Notes under the pieces: model-generated
What the model was told of the DNA's origin: nothing
Database searches by the model: none
The model's input: only the letters and a program-made list of their open reading frames with translations
Made by a program: the position numbers and the translations under genes
Shown: positions 48,040-62,820 of the stretch, in pieces
Layout: the number at the start of each line of letters is the position of its first letter
How positions within the stretch are numbered: position 1 is the first letter of the stretch
Assembly: GCF_028769735.1 (NCBI RefSeq)
Contig: NC_088200.1
Span: forward strand, 68,454,061-68,518,060
Source of the DNA: Zonotrichia leucophrys gambelii
Lineage: Eukaryota > Chordata > Aves > Passeriformes > Passerellidae
Reading direction: 5' to 3'
DNA: 64,000 bases

Positions 48040-48597
48040 TTGAGCCCTCACTCCAGGCACAGTTGTGTTCTCCAAGCATCTCCTCTGACATCAGGTTTCT
48101 CAGTATCTCAGTCCTCCTTGTCTAGGCTGAATGATGTCATGTGCTGCCAACGGACCCTTGAAATTACCCTTGAGAGACACAGCAGTGAGGAGATTCCCTT
48201 TCTGAAAGAAAGAAACCTTGCTAAGGATGCTGTGGTTCCAGGCAAACAGAAACCAGCAGAGAGATGGCTAAGCTCACTAGCACCTCATAGAGTATGCAAA
48301 ACCAAGAAAATCCCTCCCACCACCACCCCCTGTAGGAAAAGTCCTGCTTGGAAAGAGCAAAGCAAGGGAACCACTGAGAGAGGACTTTATCACCACTACA
48401 GTGTGTGTGACAATTTGCTTACCAACCTTGCCCTATGGTTTTCACCCTGGGTGATAAATGTGAAGTTCAAGATACAGACACATCCATCACTGGTGGCACC
48501 CAAAACTATCAGTGAGAGACCACAGGAAATATGGCTGATAACCAGCCTTTGCTCTCTTTCTCCCTTCCACAGATGGAGAAGGAGGAAAACAGTGTAG
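48040..48597 (+). other. 185-codon open frame, unrecognised
   Basis: The longest open frame in the window that does not lie in a known repeat. The predicted peptide is basic and rich in Ser, Thr, Lys and Pro, without a recognisable domain or membrane segment. No obvious promoter, Kozak context or splice sites stand out. The local sequence is richer in GC than the flanks, which reduces stop codons. Chance or a non-coding RNA exon is more likely than a protein gene. Confidence 0.15.
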
Positions 48598-51500
48598 AAC
48601 AAAGATGCTTAATTCTGTAGTGCAGCTTTAGGCCCAGATTCATTCTCTCTGTCTAAGTGCTTAATGAAGCCACTAAATCATCCCAGCTCTCCTCTGGAGT
48701 CAATATAGGAAAACAATGGGCAGAACTACCTGCTATATTAAAGGTGTACCCAAGGGCAACTAGACACCTATTGTCAGTGTCTTGGGGAAGCACAAACTGA
48801 TTGGGCCAAAACCCTTACTACTTCCAGAACATAATACTCTCTGTTCAGTTTATTGTTTAGTGATCCACACAATCTTCAATTTAAGCATATTCTGCAGGCT
48901 TTCTTCAACTTAGAAATGGCTTAAAAAACTATGAAACTATTTACTAATACTATGAGTACTTCAGCTATATCTGGACATAGATTAAAGTTACTGGAAAGAC
49001 AAAGGAATGTTTTGTGCACTTGCAGGTAGAGTTCAATTAAGTGTGCCTCTATCAAATTGTGTTTATCTGCTATGAAAACCTTAAATTTTATCTTTGTGTT
49101 TCCAATTAGACTTCATCTAATATCTGTTCTCTTTCAATAAATTAGATTTCCACTTTCATAATTGCAATTTTAGAAGCTACTTGACCATAATCTTAACAGT
49201 AGATTCATTATGATTCATACATTAAGCAATATGTGTTGGTTATGTGTAATACAAATAAACAGAACAGCTGTGAACTCAATGGAACATTCAATGCAAAATA
49301 TGTCCTGACACTATGATTTCTGTTCAAATAATTTTTTGGGGGGAAATCCTGTGTAAGCAGAATTACATTATAAATTAATTTCAGGATAAATAAAAGCAAA
49401 GCTTACTAAAACTATGCAATGACGCAACAGATACAGTCACCTGACACCTTAAAATTAGGAAAAAAATGTCATTTCACACCCTCAGTAACCATTAATACAA
49501 AAAACACAAAATCTCACTGTTACTTTCTGGGAACTGTGATTGGCAGTATTCTTGTGTAAAGTTAATGCAACCTTGGAAATGTCTCTGGGTGTTAATTATT
49601 ATAAAGAACAATTGCAAAAAAATAGGACAAAAAAGTGTAAGAACATATTTCTTTAAGAAAGGTGTCCTTGATCTTTTTACTCAAGGTGAATTTCATATGA
49701 ATTTCCTTCCAGATTTTCTCTGCACTTGAAAAAGTGGAAAATTATCCTTTTTGGCCTTCATTGTAGGTACTTTTAAAGGAGATAAAAGAGTGTTGGCAAT
49801 ATGGCTGCTCATTCTCCCAAACAAATTGTACCACTTCCTTCCACTGCTCCTGCTACACCCCTGTGAGGAGGTGGAGGGGTTAGGCTCATGCAACATTGCC
49901 ATCTGGTGATGAAGTGCTTCCATTACTCTGTGAGGTGTTAGTGCTTTACAAAAGGAAAACTAAACAAGATGGCTACTTCACTCAGCCATGACTGACCACC
50001 TTTGAATACTCAGTATGGAAGATAAGGGATTACAGAAAAATGGGCAATATCCCTTTAAAAAGTGTTTTCTTGTGTATAGTTCTTATCATCCAGTACAAGA
50101 AACTGCTCTATGCTCTCACTCTGTCAGAAGCTCCAGCCGCATCTGTTGCGTTGTCCATACAAGTGGAAAAAAGTTCTGCTGGTTTTAAACTAATAAACAT
50201 ACTTTGCATTAGTGTTTTAGCTACATAGAGGAGAATGGAAAAGAGAAAGCACTATCTCTAGAATCAGAATTGCAGTTAAAAGAGAAAGGAAGTAATTGTT
50301 GTTATTCCACTAAAACAATTGCAAGTGACTTGAAAAGCAAAAAAAAAAAAATCACTTTTGGGGCTTTATTCCCCTAATCCTAAAAGAATCAATGTTGGTA
50401 TACCTCATAACTTGACATTATTAGGCCATTGTACAGAAAAAAAAACCAGCATGACATTAATTGTTTTGCCTCTACATAAGTCACTAGAAATGAGTGTCAA
50501 TAATCCATACCAACAGCTTGTCAAGCCTGCAGCATCACTTGTTATAATCACAGAACAGCACACAAAAGTGATAACAACTGTGAAGATGTATGCATACAGT
50601 ACAAAACCCCCTTTTCAAAATAAGTGACAAACATGTGTAAAGTCATGGAAAAGAGCATTTGAGATGTAATTTCTAAGGTAAGATTAAGCTTTAGGTTCAT
50701 GTCCACCAGTGTCCCAGTAAGACTAATTTTCCGGCTAATTTTGATGGCACGCCAGAATTCAGAAATAATCAAACTCATGCAAATGAAATCTTCTGAAGGA
50801 AAGACATGGCTTTTCTACCAATTATATGATTTTTTTCTGGACAGACAACTAGCTAGGACACCAGCAGGGACCAGTTGTCTTCACCCTACACATTGAAAAG
50901 AGCAGGGGTCAATGAAGTGAAGGAGAAAGAAACAATTGTGGTCAGGATGAGCTTAGGAGAAAAATTGTCAGGTTACTTCTACCTGATCACAGCTGCAGAA
51001 TATAGGAAAGAAATAATTTTTTTACCAAATTCTTGCTAAGGAACAAGAGTCACCCCTGGAGAAATGAATCAGTTGAAGCTACAGAACCTTCTAATGATGG
51101 AAATTGAGAGCTTCTTTTATGGTCTGGTACAAAAAAATCTATTTATACCACCCCGTGTAAAAAAAGCTTCCCTGGTGTTCTTGTGAAGAGTACTCTTATT
51201 CCTTGAATATATTTAAAATCTTATGAAAATAAACATACTGAAAAGCAAGTGGAGAGCCTTCCATGCACCCTTGTGATTTAAAGGTATCACAAGCAGTTCT
51301 TAGAAGCTTGATATCTTATGTCAGAACTGTAGGGAATTTAAGTCAAGCCACTGCAGGAACACAAGGTGCTCAGTTGCATTGCCATTTTACTTGTTTTAGA
51401 ATTTTAACAGCAGGTTACAAAAGTTACTCAAAATAATTAATTAGGGTCCAGAGGCCACAGAACTGTCACTGAGAACAAGCACACTGCTGCTACGTGCCAG

Positions 51501-52268
51501 ATTTGCCTTGGCCATGGAACACTACAGATGCAGCACAACTAGGGGGAAAAAATACTGCCAGAGGGAAGTTCCACAAAAGATTTCTAGCCTCCACTCTGCA
51601 GGATGCAATATGGGCCATATTAAGGTAACACAGCAGCTTTCTTGTGATCTGTAGGGCAATTTTGGGTCCCACCAAACCAAAAGGGAAATATCCATTTGCT
51701 ACTTCTTTGCCTATGACATCTATGGGAATACTCAGATGCTTTTCACCTCATTTTAGGGCCCAGGAAAAAGTGAGGAGATTGATGTTTGGTCTTTTCACTG
51801 CAAGTGTAGATCTTTGCTAATCCAGCCACATTTTGACCCTCTATCTACCATAGCTTTTGTGTATGTCCAGGCACTGCCTTTTCTCCTGAAACAGAACCAC
51901 TTCACTTATTGCCAGTTATGTTAATAAATTAACTTCAGATGGACACACTTCTGCTTTCTGATGAGCAGGTCTAAATACTAAGTCACCATGGGTATAATTC
52001 TCAATTCATTTGTATGTACAATTATTCCATAAGTTCAGGCATGTTCTGAATCAGCAATTTGTGGACTTAATCAAAAAGCCAGTTATGGTAAGAGGGAACT
52101 TTTTTTGTTTGCGATGTTTGGAAGTAGTGTTATAGAGGGACTGACACATGCCAAGCACAATACTTCTGATTTTTCTTCTCAGCTTTATTCTCCTAGCTTA
52201 AACCCAAGAAAAGAGGAGGAATACAATGAAAAAAACTCAAGTATGCTGCATGAAAAGAAAAAAAAAAA
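48598..52268. other. Unique AT-rich non-coding sequence
   Basis: No exon, RNA gene or transposon is recognised. A run of 12 A lies at about 50340-50351. The open frames are 60-89 aa and lack motifs. Confidence 0.5.
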
Positions 52269-52319
52269 GTGGGTATTTTTGGGGGCTTTTTGTTGTTTGG
52301 TTTTTTTGGTTTTTTTTAA
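52269..52319. repeat. G/T-rich low-complexity tract
   Basis: The plus strand is T and G with only one C, with GGGGG and TTTGG words, similar in composition to 6821-6949 but shorter and without the long G run. An A-rich run (52256-52268) sits just before it. Confidence 0.8.
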
Positions 52320-55300
52320 TTATGACGTTAAGTTTCTCAGGGAATTATTTGACTAAAGATTTCCTTTAAAAGTCAAAAAATCTCAGGTACAGATCCCAGA
52401 GGAAGCAACATTTTATCTCACGTTCACAAAAATCCTCTGAAAATAAATTATGACCGGGAGAGAGACCAATCACATCAAACAGCAAAGTGTAGAGCAACAT
52501 TAAACATAAGTCTTAGTTGCCTGAACATATTTACTTTTTCATTCTCTCAAGGAGGCACAAAGGAATTGCACGGGGGCACCAGCAGGGCTCTATAAGTGCC
52601 AATGCTCCTTGTGCTAGTAGAGGCCTTCCTGGAAGGAATGAAGACATGTCCATTATGTCATTGTTACCCTTTAATTCTTAATCATAGTTGTAATTTCCGT
52701 AATTCCTAGATCCATGAAACATAATGGAAAGTGTTATGCACTGTCCTACCACTCTCAGACAGGGTAATGACAGAAGAGCAGCAACACAAGCATTTAAATG
52801 GTCCTAGAACAAGCTCTCTATTTCTTAATTCTGTTCATGACTTTACAGCTTACTCATACACTGTTTAAGCATTTTGGCATTTTAGAAAAAGAGGAATCTA
52901 TGAAAAAACAAAATGCTCAAACAGACAATAATGCAAAAATGAGCCTTTAAAAATGGCAGATCCACCTCAAGGGGTGCAAGATCCAGCTTGAAATGACACT
53001 GTTAGGAGTGCAAGCAAGCATTTAAAAGGAACCTAATTAAGAAAACTGACTGGCACTTGGTCTCATTGCTGTTCTTTTGGTGTAGGGAGAAATCAATCTA
53101 GCACAGAAGACTTGACAGGTGTATAAAATAAAGGGCAAACTGCAAACTGGTGACTAGGTCCAAACTAAAATCTATATTATGCTTTCAGAGAGGGCTCTGG
53201 CAGCATTAAATCAGAGAAACAGTCAAATACGGGACTTTGACTCCACAGAGCAGTTGACTTTAGCAGACCCTACACGCAGCAGTTTGCCCTGTACTTCCCC
53301 TGAAAAAGAGAAGCAAGCTGTTGCTTTTTGCATTGTGCAAAATGAAATATATTCTTCTCCAAAGCACAGAATTTTTCATGGGAAAACTGTAAGGGAAGAG
53401 TGAATTTTATTTCTCCAAGATTCATTTTCAACCAGCAAAGGCATTCATGTGTACAGTATTATGGAGATATCTTAATTCCTCTCCATTCTCTATTTGTCTG
53501 TGTCCATTTGAAAATCCAAGAGATTATCTACCGAAGATGAAGTAAAAAGGCATAGTCACATATGTGCATACAGAAAAAATGCAAAAGAAACATAAAAACA
53601 AATATGACTGGGTTCTTATCAAATAATCTGCAAGAATGTCATGTCATAGGAGATGGAATGGCAGCAAAGACATTTAAAAGAAATAAATGCACAGGATGAG
53701 GAAAAATAGGGTTTTTTTAAGAAAGAATTTTAAATCACTTAAAATTTAACTCATGCCAAAGAAAAACCAGACAAAGACACCTACTACATGTTTCTTCTAT
53801 AGTGTCTTCCACCATCTATTTAGAATACAGCTTTAGAAAGCTTCACAGTATCTGGAGAGGAATGTCATTTTCACATGACTGTAAGCAAGGCTCAGTGGTA
53901 CAGAACATCATAGCTTCCATAGTGGCTCTGAATGAGGTGCCACTCACATGCATAGAAATTTATTATTTCTAACCTAATCATACACCAAGCTGGTACAACC
54001 ATAAGTAGGGCCCCTGATACTAATATCAATGAAAACTTTTACAAAACCTACATGACAATGTTCATTGGCGATATAGAAGAAAAGTTCATGCAGCAAGTTA
54101 ACTAAAACTGGGAAAAAAAGACTCATGAGTATTTCGTTACAGTTTTTTTGATCTGAAAAATATGAAATTCCATCATTTTGTGTATTTGCATTGTTACAAG
54201 CAGATGGTGAAAAGCACAGCAAAGATGTCAGCAACTCTTTTGTCCCACAGACTAAAGCTGCAGTTGTTACGGCTTTGTAGGAGGGCATACAAATATGAAA
54301 TTTAAATACAGATCATGTCTATGTCAACCTCTTTCCTAAGGAGTCATATTTTTTAAAAAAATTAACTCATGCTCTCATGTATAACATGCATAAAGATCCA
54401 AGTGAGAACTTTATTGTACCAGCACTATAAAAATGCAGTGAACAGATCCTTTCCTAAAAGCTTCTACCACCAGTTAACAGAAAACAAGAAAAAAAAAATA
54501 AAAATCAAGTCTTCTTTATAGTCACCAATTGAACTTACTAGCTACTGAGACCTCAAAAACACCCAAGCCATTGGATTTCAATCTGCATCACCATCCACAA
54601 GTATTCTAGGTCATCTTTGTTTGAAGATGACATTCAGTCTCTGAACGGTGGGAGTAAGAACTTAACATAGCCTTAAGGAAATAGTTACAGGGCTTAGTCT
54701 TAGCTAAAAGGCACCTAAACATGTCTTCTTCATTTTTGGATACAACTTTATTGCCAGCTGTTTTTTGTGCTTTTGTTTCCTTTGGCTATCCAGATTGCAC
54801 TAATTTTACCTCTCAAGGACAGGTTTGTCAATCCAAGTCACGTGGTGGTCTGAAGAGTTCCCCCCAGAGTGTCCTGTGGCACAGACAAGTGCCAGCGAGC
54901 AGCACTGCACTGGCCAATGGCACAGTACATTTTGGCAAATATGAGTGAGCTCAGGCACAAAAGAAATGCAGCTACAGCCACACACCCTGTTAAACTGCCC
55001 ATGGAGGTGAATAAACACTACAACTAGTTCTGGGCATGGCCCAGACACTGCCAGCTTCAGCAGAGGCATGCATGTGGAAAGGGGGTTTGTTCTCATCACA
55101 CTGTGTGTGACAGTCACACCATTTGAGACATCCTTCCTTTAACAAGGTGACAAAAGCTGTTCATCATACTGCAGAACACAAATCCTTGGTCCAAAAAATT
55201 TAGTCCACCATGATCTCACATTGATTTCAGAACTCACCCACACACATACACCAAGCAAGATCAGTATAGTCTGCACGCTTAATTTTAGCATAGGAAGGGG

Positions 55301-56699
55301 GTGGCAGAAGAAGAGACATTTTGAAGCCTTTTTATTCTCTTGAATCTCAAGCACACCACTTTGCTATTAGTTATAGTAAAAATTACTTTTCCTTTTGACC
55401 TCTGACAAATAGACAAGTCTCCTTCAAACAGACATCTTACCACTCAGTCTCCCATTTAGGGATGTGTGGCAGAAACACCAACCAGCACCTAGTCCAAAAG
55501 ATCAGAAGCACTGATGAATTGTGCAATGCTTTTTAATCAAATAGACTTTCACAAAGGGGCAGGCAGGAATCAGACAATGTGAAAAGCATTTCAAACATCT
55601 TCTGACAGAAAAATCTGCAGATCAGTGACAGTGGACAAAAGCTGAACTTAAAAAGACTTTTGATCACATCCCTGACAGTTTCTATTAGAAATGAGCTTGA
55701 TATAATAAATTTAAATTTAGACAGCTGAATAACAGAAGCATATAAATTTGAAGGTTTGGTTTCACTCATTAAGATGGTAAAAGCTCACTTAAAAAACTGA
55801 AAAATACACTATGTTCTGGGGTGGTCAAAACCTACAAATTTTAGTTCTGATCAAAATAAGCTTGAAAGGCCCAAAAGAGACAAAAGAGTGCAAAGGCAAT
55901 GACACCTCTATGTGACCCCTTTCTCGTCACCAAATTCTGACCGTTCAGGAGGCCAAAGCTACCACTTCCAGCAGCCTCTATCACTAGAACCAGCTTTCAT
56001 AATTCACTTGCCAGGAGCAATGCTGTCACACAAGAACTGTGTATTACCACCTGAACATTCAGGGTTGGCAGCCATTCCAGGCAGATGCTGTCCTTGTACT
56101 GGGCATCGGTGCTATTCCTGTTCTTTTAAACAGCTTTTTACATCGTGTTTAATTAATGCCTAGGGCCCAACATATATAATTTTCTTGATTTTCTGCTAAT
56201 TAAAATTCCTTGGTTCTCACTTCAAAATTCAAGAATATTCAATGCATACTATAATACTACAACTAAATTTTACATTATTCTAAAAGAAAGAAGAGATCTC
56301 TTTCAACATGTCTGTGACAGCTATGTCCTTTTGAAAGTTTAAGATGAGCTTGGTATTTAGTAGTGAACTGAGCTTTCCTATGAGCTCAGAATAATCTACT
56401 TAAGTTATTGGATCATTTTCCTTTGGGTAAGAAAATTCAAAACCATTTAAAATATTTACAACTCTACTCATTATCTATGTTGCATAATTTTTTTTTTACT
56501 TCCTATATTTTTGTTTTTCAGCTCAATTAAATGTTCAGACACATATGAAAACAGTTTAAAAATTATGACCTTCCCGACTTACAAATGCAAAAATTTGCTA
56601 TGGAGCTTCAAATATGCCAGCATCAAAATAGAAAGGTGGATGATAGTAGCCATAAGTATCTCAAAAGGGATTTCTTTGAATTACTTAACTATTTCACTT
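52320..56699. other. Unique AT-rich non-coding sequence
   Basis: No supported gene or repeat. Frames of 103-104 aa on the minus strand (53974-54288; 54806-55117) show no domain. Confidence 0.5.
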
Positions 56700-57570
56700 G
56701 AACTGCATTTGCACTATTTCTTTCTCTCTGTGTCATCTAATAGAGGGATCTGCAGCTAGTTTGTTGGAAATGAACAAGAGCCAGGAGTGCTGCATCCTTC
56801 CCCATATGGGGAGTTCTGAAGCAAACCAAGGTTGGATTGCACATGCCCACCAACCTTGCCAAGCACATGTGGCCATCAATAGTGAGGACTGAATCTTGCT
56901 GGTAGCAATATTTATATGGTTCAAGAGCTAAAGCTTTCCTAGCATGGCTTTGGAAACAGATAGGTGAGGGTTTGCCAGACAGCAATCCTCCTTCACTACC
57001 AAGTGATAAAATGCATTTGTCGCTGGCAGGCTGACACAGCCACAGCACAGCCTTCCGTCAGATCAGCGCCAGGATTGCTTCTGCTTGCAGAGACCATGCT
57101 ACAGCATCAGCTGGAATCTGCTCTTACTTGGTTTTTAGTCAGGGGCATTTACTGTTAACCTGTCAGGGAGCACTGAAAAACACCCCACACTTAACAGACC
57201 CTGTGGGTACACACAAAACCATACAGCTGCCATTGCCTAGGGAATCTGGTCTCTGAATATGTTCCCTAAGTCCTCACACTGCACTCAATCCACAGGAATA
57301 CCCAGGGAGGCTGTTATAGTTACAGCACTGACCATGGTGATGAATTTCAGGCGCAGGATTCTGTGCAGACTGGAGTGGAGGTGGGCCTGAATGTGGTCCT
57401 CCATCTCCAGTGCTGGCCCTTACAAATCTCTCATGAACAAATAGTACAGTGTCTTTCTTGGTGACCATTAATAAGTCAAAAAATAATTTTCCTACTTCTA
57501 GCTCATTTTCATAGTACTTTGTCATCATTACAAAATTTCGGGTTCTTTTCCGCAGAAATGACATTTTTTC
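56700..57570. other. Locally GC-richer segment with overlapping open frames
   Basis: This stretch is richer in GC and holds several overlapping frames on both strands (56737-57048 minus, 103 aa; 57274-57564 minus, 96 aa; 56964-57158 plus, 64 aa). None looks like a known protein. No repeat-family match is recognised. A decayed transposon or RNA exon is possible. Confidence 0.3.
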
Positions 57571-60500
57571 ACTTGACTTTTATATATTGTTCTACTGTGA
57601 GCAGCTACAACAAAGAGAAAAAAAGAGAAGACTTCACCTCCAAATTATTAAAAACCAATAGCTAAAAGAAATAGCAAAGTGATTAATTCTTCTACAGTGA
57701 AGTCAGGGCTGTAATTCCTGAGGACAATATCCTAGAGCACTCTAAATGACACTGAAAATTTCTCTGGCTGCTTCTTTTCTGCTTCACATTTAATCATGTA
57801 ATTACTCACTACGGAGAAAGAGACAATTTGATCATCCAGATTAAAGTTCTCACCCCACTCAGTGAAGTATCACAAGCTTTTCAATGGCTGTTAAAAATTT
57901 TATACACAACAAAAAACCTTCACTGTTCCTTTACCCCAAAATTCACCAAAGTAGATTTTCTGGATGGCAAAAACTACATGAGTTACACTGGAGCTATCTT
58001 GATACTGTTAAGCAAGCTGTGAGAGGATCAACAGCTTGAAGTGAGAACTCATCCCAGGCAACATCAGCAGCCTATTACAGGTGGTAAGTTAGGTAACCCT
58101 CACCATTCTTTCTGGCAGAGAGGAACAAATTTCACATCCTTGGTCAGAATGCTGCTGATTTTTAAGACTGTCTCCCTCAAAGAACATAGAAAAATCATTG
58201 TAATGAATCTATCCCCAAAGTTACCCAAAGGTTCTGAGCACCATAAAAACTACATCTTTGGCTGGAGATTGCTGCCTTCCTCAAGGAAGGTGGATTGTGG
58301 AAATGATGAAAACTTTTTATACTAATATACAATGAAGTTTTACTGTTTACTTTTCATTTTAGGGTCTGCTTTACTGGCCCCCAAAAGCTTACTGCCAGAA
58401 TTCAGATCTCAATGTAAAGTATAAACTTCACATCACTTTCCATATCTGATACTGCAATATTATTTCAAATTGGCAGACTTGGGGAAAAAACAAAGAAACC
58501 AACAAACAGTAAAAAACTTTTCCATCCCACACCACCTTAATTCTTTTTTATCTTTCCTGTAAAAAATATGAGTAAGAATCCAGAGCTGACTCAACAGCTC
58601 TGTTCTACTCATTAAAATAAAAGCTATTTCCAGGAATGTCCTGGTCAAGGAGTAGAATTTTTTATGGACAAGATACTTGGTTCAAATTTGAAAAAAATTA
58701 TTTTTAATTGCTGATGGAAACTACAATAAAACTGACTAGATTACAGCTAGAATTCATGAAAATATTATTTGAAAGATTTTTCTACACTCAGATTCCTTTG
58801 ATTGTAGAAAAAACAAACACAAAAACACCAAAAATCTCATAATTGTGACATTAAATTAAGCACTTTATTTATTGAAGAAAAAAATTAATGAATTAGAGGA
58901 ATGCTGTTTATTTTGTTATAAGGCAGACATATTGCCCTCATTAAACAAAAAAAAATTGCCAAACTTCAAGTACAAAGCTGCACAATGCTGGCAAGCTGCA
59001 ACTCAGACTGTTTCAGTCACATGGTTAATATCACTCAGAATTTTTTTATGTTTATGGTAAGCATTAAAGTTCAGAGTAAAGACCTTTTTTAGGGAGGACA
59101 AAAACATTGTTAGTTTCTTGTTGACATTGTTCAGAACTTCATTACAAGTGCTGCAGGACAGATTATGGCTCTCATTCAGACAAAAAAAAGGCACCACACT
59201 AAAATGCATCATTACAATTGAACTTGCTCTTAGATACTCCCTAGAAAGCAATTTCTCTAAAGTCAGTACATTCCATCACACACTTGTTCTCAAACACCCT
59301 GAAGGACTTTAGAAAACAGCAACATATGATGGATTTTGCATAGATGTTTTGAAAAAAATACAGCATTCAGTTTAGTGTTCTTATCAGACAGACTTTCATG
59401 AATGCTGCTTATAAAGATCTGAGAATGAGCACTTAGAAGTGTTTAAAAGCATGGCAGAGTAGGCTCTGCACAGATAATATGACAAAATAAACTTGTCTGG
59501 CTGAAAATGAGTCTATACAACATAAATTAACTCTTTTAACCCTCTTTAGTTTTGGTTCTGAAGCTTGTCACCAAGGCATAGCCGTCTGTTTTAAATGAAT
59601 ATCAAAGAAATTGTTAGAAAGAAACTCTAGTGTGACAATATTAGCGCTACCTGCATTATATGAAAATACATATTATTCCAGCCAATGTTGGTAGAACACA
59701 CTAAGACATATTTTAGAAAGGAAAGAACTAGTTAGAGAAAGATTGCAGGGAAAATCTCCTGCCAGACAGCTCTCTCACATACATACACCTCCCCTCATTT
59801 AAAATTTATGAAGATGAAGTGCTGCTTTTGTTTCCTATCTCCAAGATGAGCTCTAATATTCTTGCCAAAAGCAAGCTAACACAGTGTAATTGTTTTACAT
59901 ATAAATTGCATGTCCAATCTGCTTAGTTTTCAAAGAGCATTGATGAGGCTACTTTGATACCCAACTGCCAGATGACAAAGTGCAGGGCACAGAGGCAGAT
60001 GGGCATGATTCGAATCTTTAATCATTGTGTTTCTCAGTCATTTTACAGAGGGTGGAATAGCAGGGGAGAGACATAAGAGAGAAGAAAATTTAACTGTAAG
60101 AACAAGATGGTTTTTAATAAGAATAATTTATAAAAAATAAATAAGAAAAGAAACAATTCAGCACAAAGATCCTCTGAGGCATTTTAAATCTGTTATATTC
60201 CATACAGCTAAAAGGGTTTGAAAGGCAACAAAATGGACAGAGAGAATGGGCAGATAGCACAAAGACAACAGCATTTTGTTAACAAAGACAGTAGTCTTCA
60301 TTCTGAGAGAAAAGTATCTTCCGAGTTTGATATTTACAGAAGACACTTGTAAATTGCTGACATCATAAATTCTAATATAAAGTCATCATCCTTTAGCTTT
60401 CTCAAGTTCATAGACATACCTTAACTGTTGGCACTCATCTACTATTTTTCCTCTCCATCTTATTTCTTGTCATCTATTTTTAGAATACAGAACCACATGG

Positions 60501-60888
60501 AAATATATAAGGAAAGCCATGAACAGTCAAATTCTCAAAATATATCCTTTGTGATGGTCAGCCAGTGCAGAAAGATGTGCAGCTTTCACCTTTGATCCAT
60601 GCGCTTCATTCTATTATCTGGAGCCAGAACAAAAAATTTGATTCTGTTTATCATGCTTGTCTGGGTTATTTCAGTACCTTCCCAGGTTAAACTATTGTTC
60701 TCTAATTACATTCTCTAAGCTTTACAGTGCAAGGGTGAGGAAGTGTAATTCTTTTCTTGTTGTGCATGTAAAGCACATGGCTTCAGCAGCTGCATCAATC
60801 CTTCTCACTTTCTGTGACCTTATCTTTATCACACCCAGCTACTGATGCTTCAAGGAGAAGTAGGGCATCCTGTAACACATGTTCACTC
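57571..60888. other. Unique AT-rich non-coding sequence
   Basis: Nothing recognisable beyond short A runs. The 94-aa plus frame at 58041-58325 and the 82-aa minus frame at 59003-59251 lack motifs. Confidence 0.5.
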
Positions 60889-60933
60889 CTTCACACATGT
60901 TCATTCTTTACATGTGAGTGAACACGTGTGAAG
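60889..60933. repeat. Imperfect 45-bp inverted repeat
   Basis: CTTCACACATGTTCATT and, on the right, AGTGAACACGTGTGAAG are complementary over about 17 bases with two mismatches, around a short centre. A further CACATGTTCACTCC copy just upstream (60877-60890) repeats the left arm. The arms contain ACATGT and ACGTG words. Confidence 0.75.
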
Positions 60934-62820
60934 AACAATGCTGCATGTGGAGGAGAATGCAAGGAAAAGTCTGGCAGCACAAGATCATCACAATGTCAAT
61001 CTACATCTCACTGTGAATTAAGGAAGGAAAGCAGAGGCGAGGTTCTTTTGCCAAGATATTTTTTTCCTTTTTTGGTTATTGCAGCTACTGCCATTCTTCT
61101 GTTGAATGGAAGCACAAATAGCAATTTCATATTTAATAGATATCCTCTTCTATTCTCAAAATTAGTCAAAAGACATTAGCTCTGACTTTTCTTTCTTTTT
61201 CACAGATGCTTTCCATCCACTTGTGCACATTTGTATACTACTAGCTTAAAAGAGACAGACAGCAAGAAAATAAGACCACTAACATTTCACGAAAACTATT
61301 GAAAGAGACACTGACTCAGGGCATTCATGCTCAATTCTAAACTTACCAACATTTTGCTATCTGAATACCAGTTATGACTTCCACTTGTGACACATTTGTT
61401 CTGTCCATGGAATAGGAACAATCACACACACTTTTCCATGCAACACCAAAGCACATTGTGTTTTAAATGTTATTTTGTCCAAGTGCTTAGCGCTTAACTG
61501 CCCAGATATTTTCACTCCCACTAAGGCATAGCTTTCCAGATTGCTAGTAGATCAATTCTGAACCATTTAACCAAATGTTTAAACACATGCTTAACTTAGT
61601 CACATTTATCTCTTTATATATTGGTCTTTTAGCTCTGACATCAGGATTAGCAAGGGCTATTGAGTAATGATTTGCTATTTAAAAATCACCAAGTATGAAA
61701 TTCTACTTGTATAAATAGTTGTTAACAAGGGCTTGCAGAAAGTCTGATGAGAAAGCACAAAAAATGCCTTTAGCATTTGATTTTCTTTCTCTCATGAAAG
61801 GAGAAATAGTAGCATGGTTAAAAAAAAATCAGTATGAGGCATGAAATATTCTGCTTCAGTGAAACTGGTGTGCACAGAATGCATCCATCAAGAGAAGTCC
61901 CCCAGCCTATTAGCAGGAACATAGATTTTACATTTACTAAAACTTGTCTGACCCTGTGAGAAGAGAGCAAGGAGAAAGGGAGAACAAACCAGCGACAGCC
62001 ATAGCCTGAACTTCACGTGAGTGCTATTGATCTTATTGACTGGGGCACTGAAGTGCTGCTGTACATTTAGTAGGGAGAACAACAAAAAATTACATTAATT
62101 CAAATTGTTAAATCAATATGTAACAGTATAGTTAGTGGCAGTTGACCTTCAACGCACCTTTAATAAAACAATAGTGAACTAGAACTGTGAGAGTCATAGG
62201 CAAAATAGTAATCTGAATTAGTGTGAAATATATGTTTTAAGGGCCTGTAAAATGTAGACATGTCCATGTAACTGCAGATATTCCTTTTAGCTGCTTTGTT
62301 TCTTATTGCAAGTAAAAGGCTCCAGTCACCATGTTTTGTTACACTTTGTGTTAAATGGTCACTCAGACAGCCACTAAGAAAAATCCTAATATTTCACTGC
62401 CACATGTCTTTTCTGATGTATTTGTGGGCCTTGAGAAGAAGAATAAAAACAAAGAGTAACAATATTAAGGAAGTGCACTGGCCAGCTTGTGTTAACATAC
62501 AGGGCCTTCTTCTCTTAGATAAGTGAGTTGCATCCTGATCTGAGCCTCAGGGATTCCTTCTGTGGGATGATTTTGGTGAGGAAAAAAAAAAAAAAAGTTG
62601 TAATAATAATTTTTTGTCAAGCTAGCACTACAAAAACACAGAGTAGCAAAACAAACAAAAAACAGATTTAGGTCACTGCATTTGAATCTCCTGATCACAG
62701 ATTCCCAGGACCTATTTACATTGCTGCTAACTTGTCAAGTGAGATTCTTAAGGCAACCCCTATGCAGCCAGGATACCAGATCATAGTATGTAACAGATGA
62801 TTCCAAGAAATGGTGTCATT
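60934..62820. other. Unique AT-rich non-coding sequence
   Basis: No gene or transposon is recognised. A run of 15 A lies at 62582-62596. Confidence 0.5.

Noticed and set aside
59955..60035. Possible MIR fragment around GGCACAGAGGCAG and GATTCGAATC
   Set aside because: The word order does not fit MIR on either strand.
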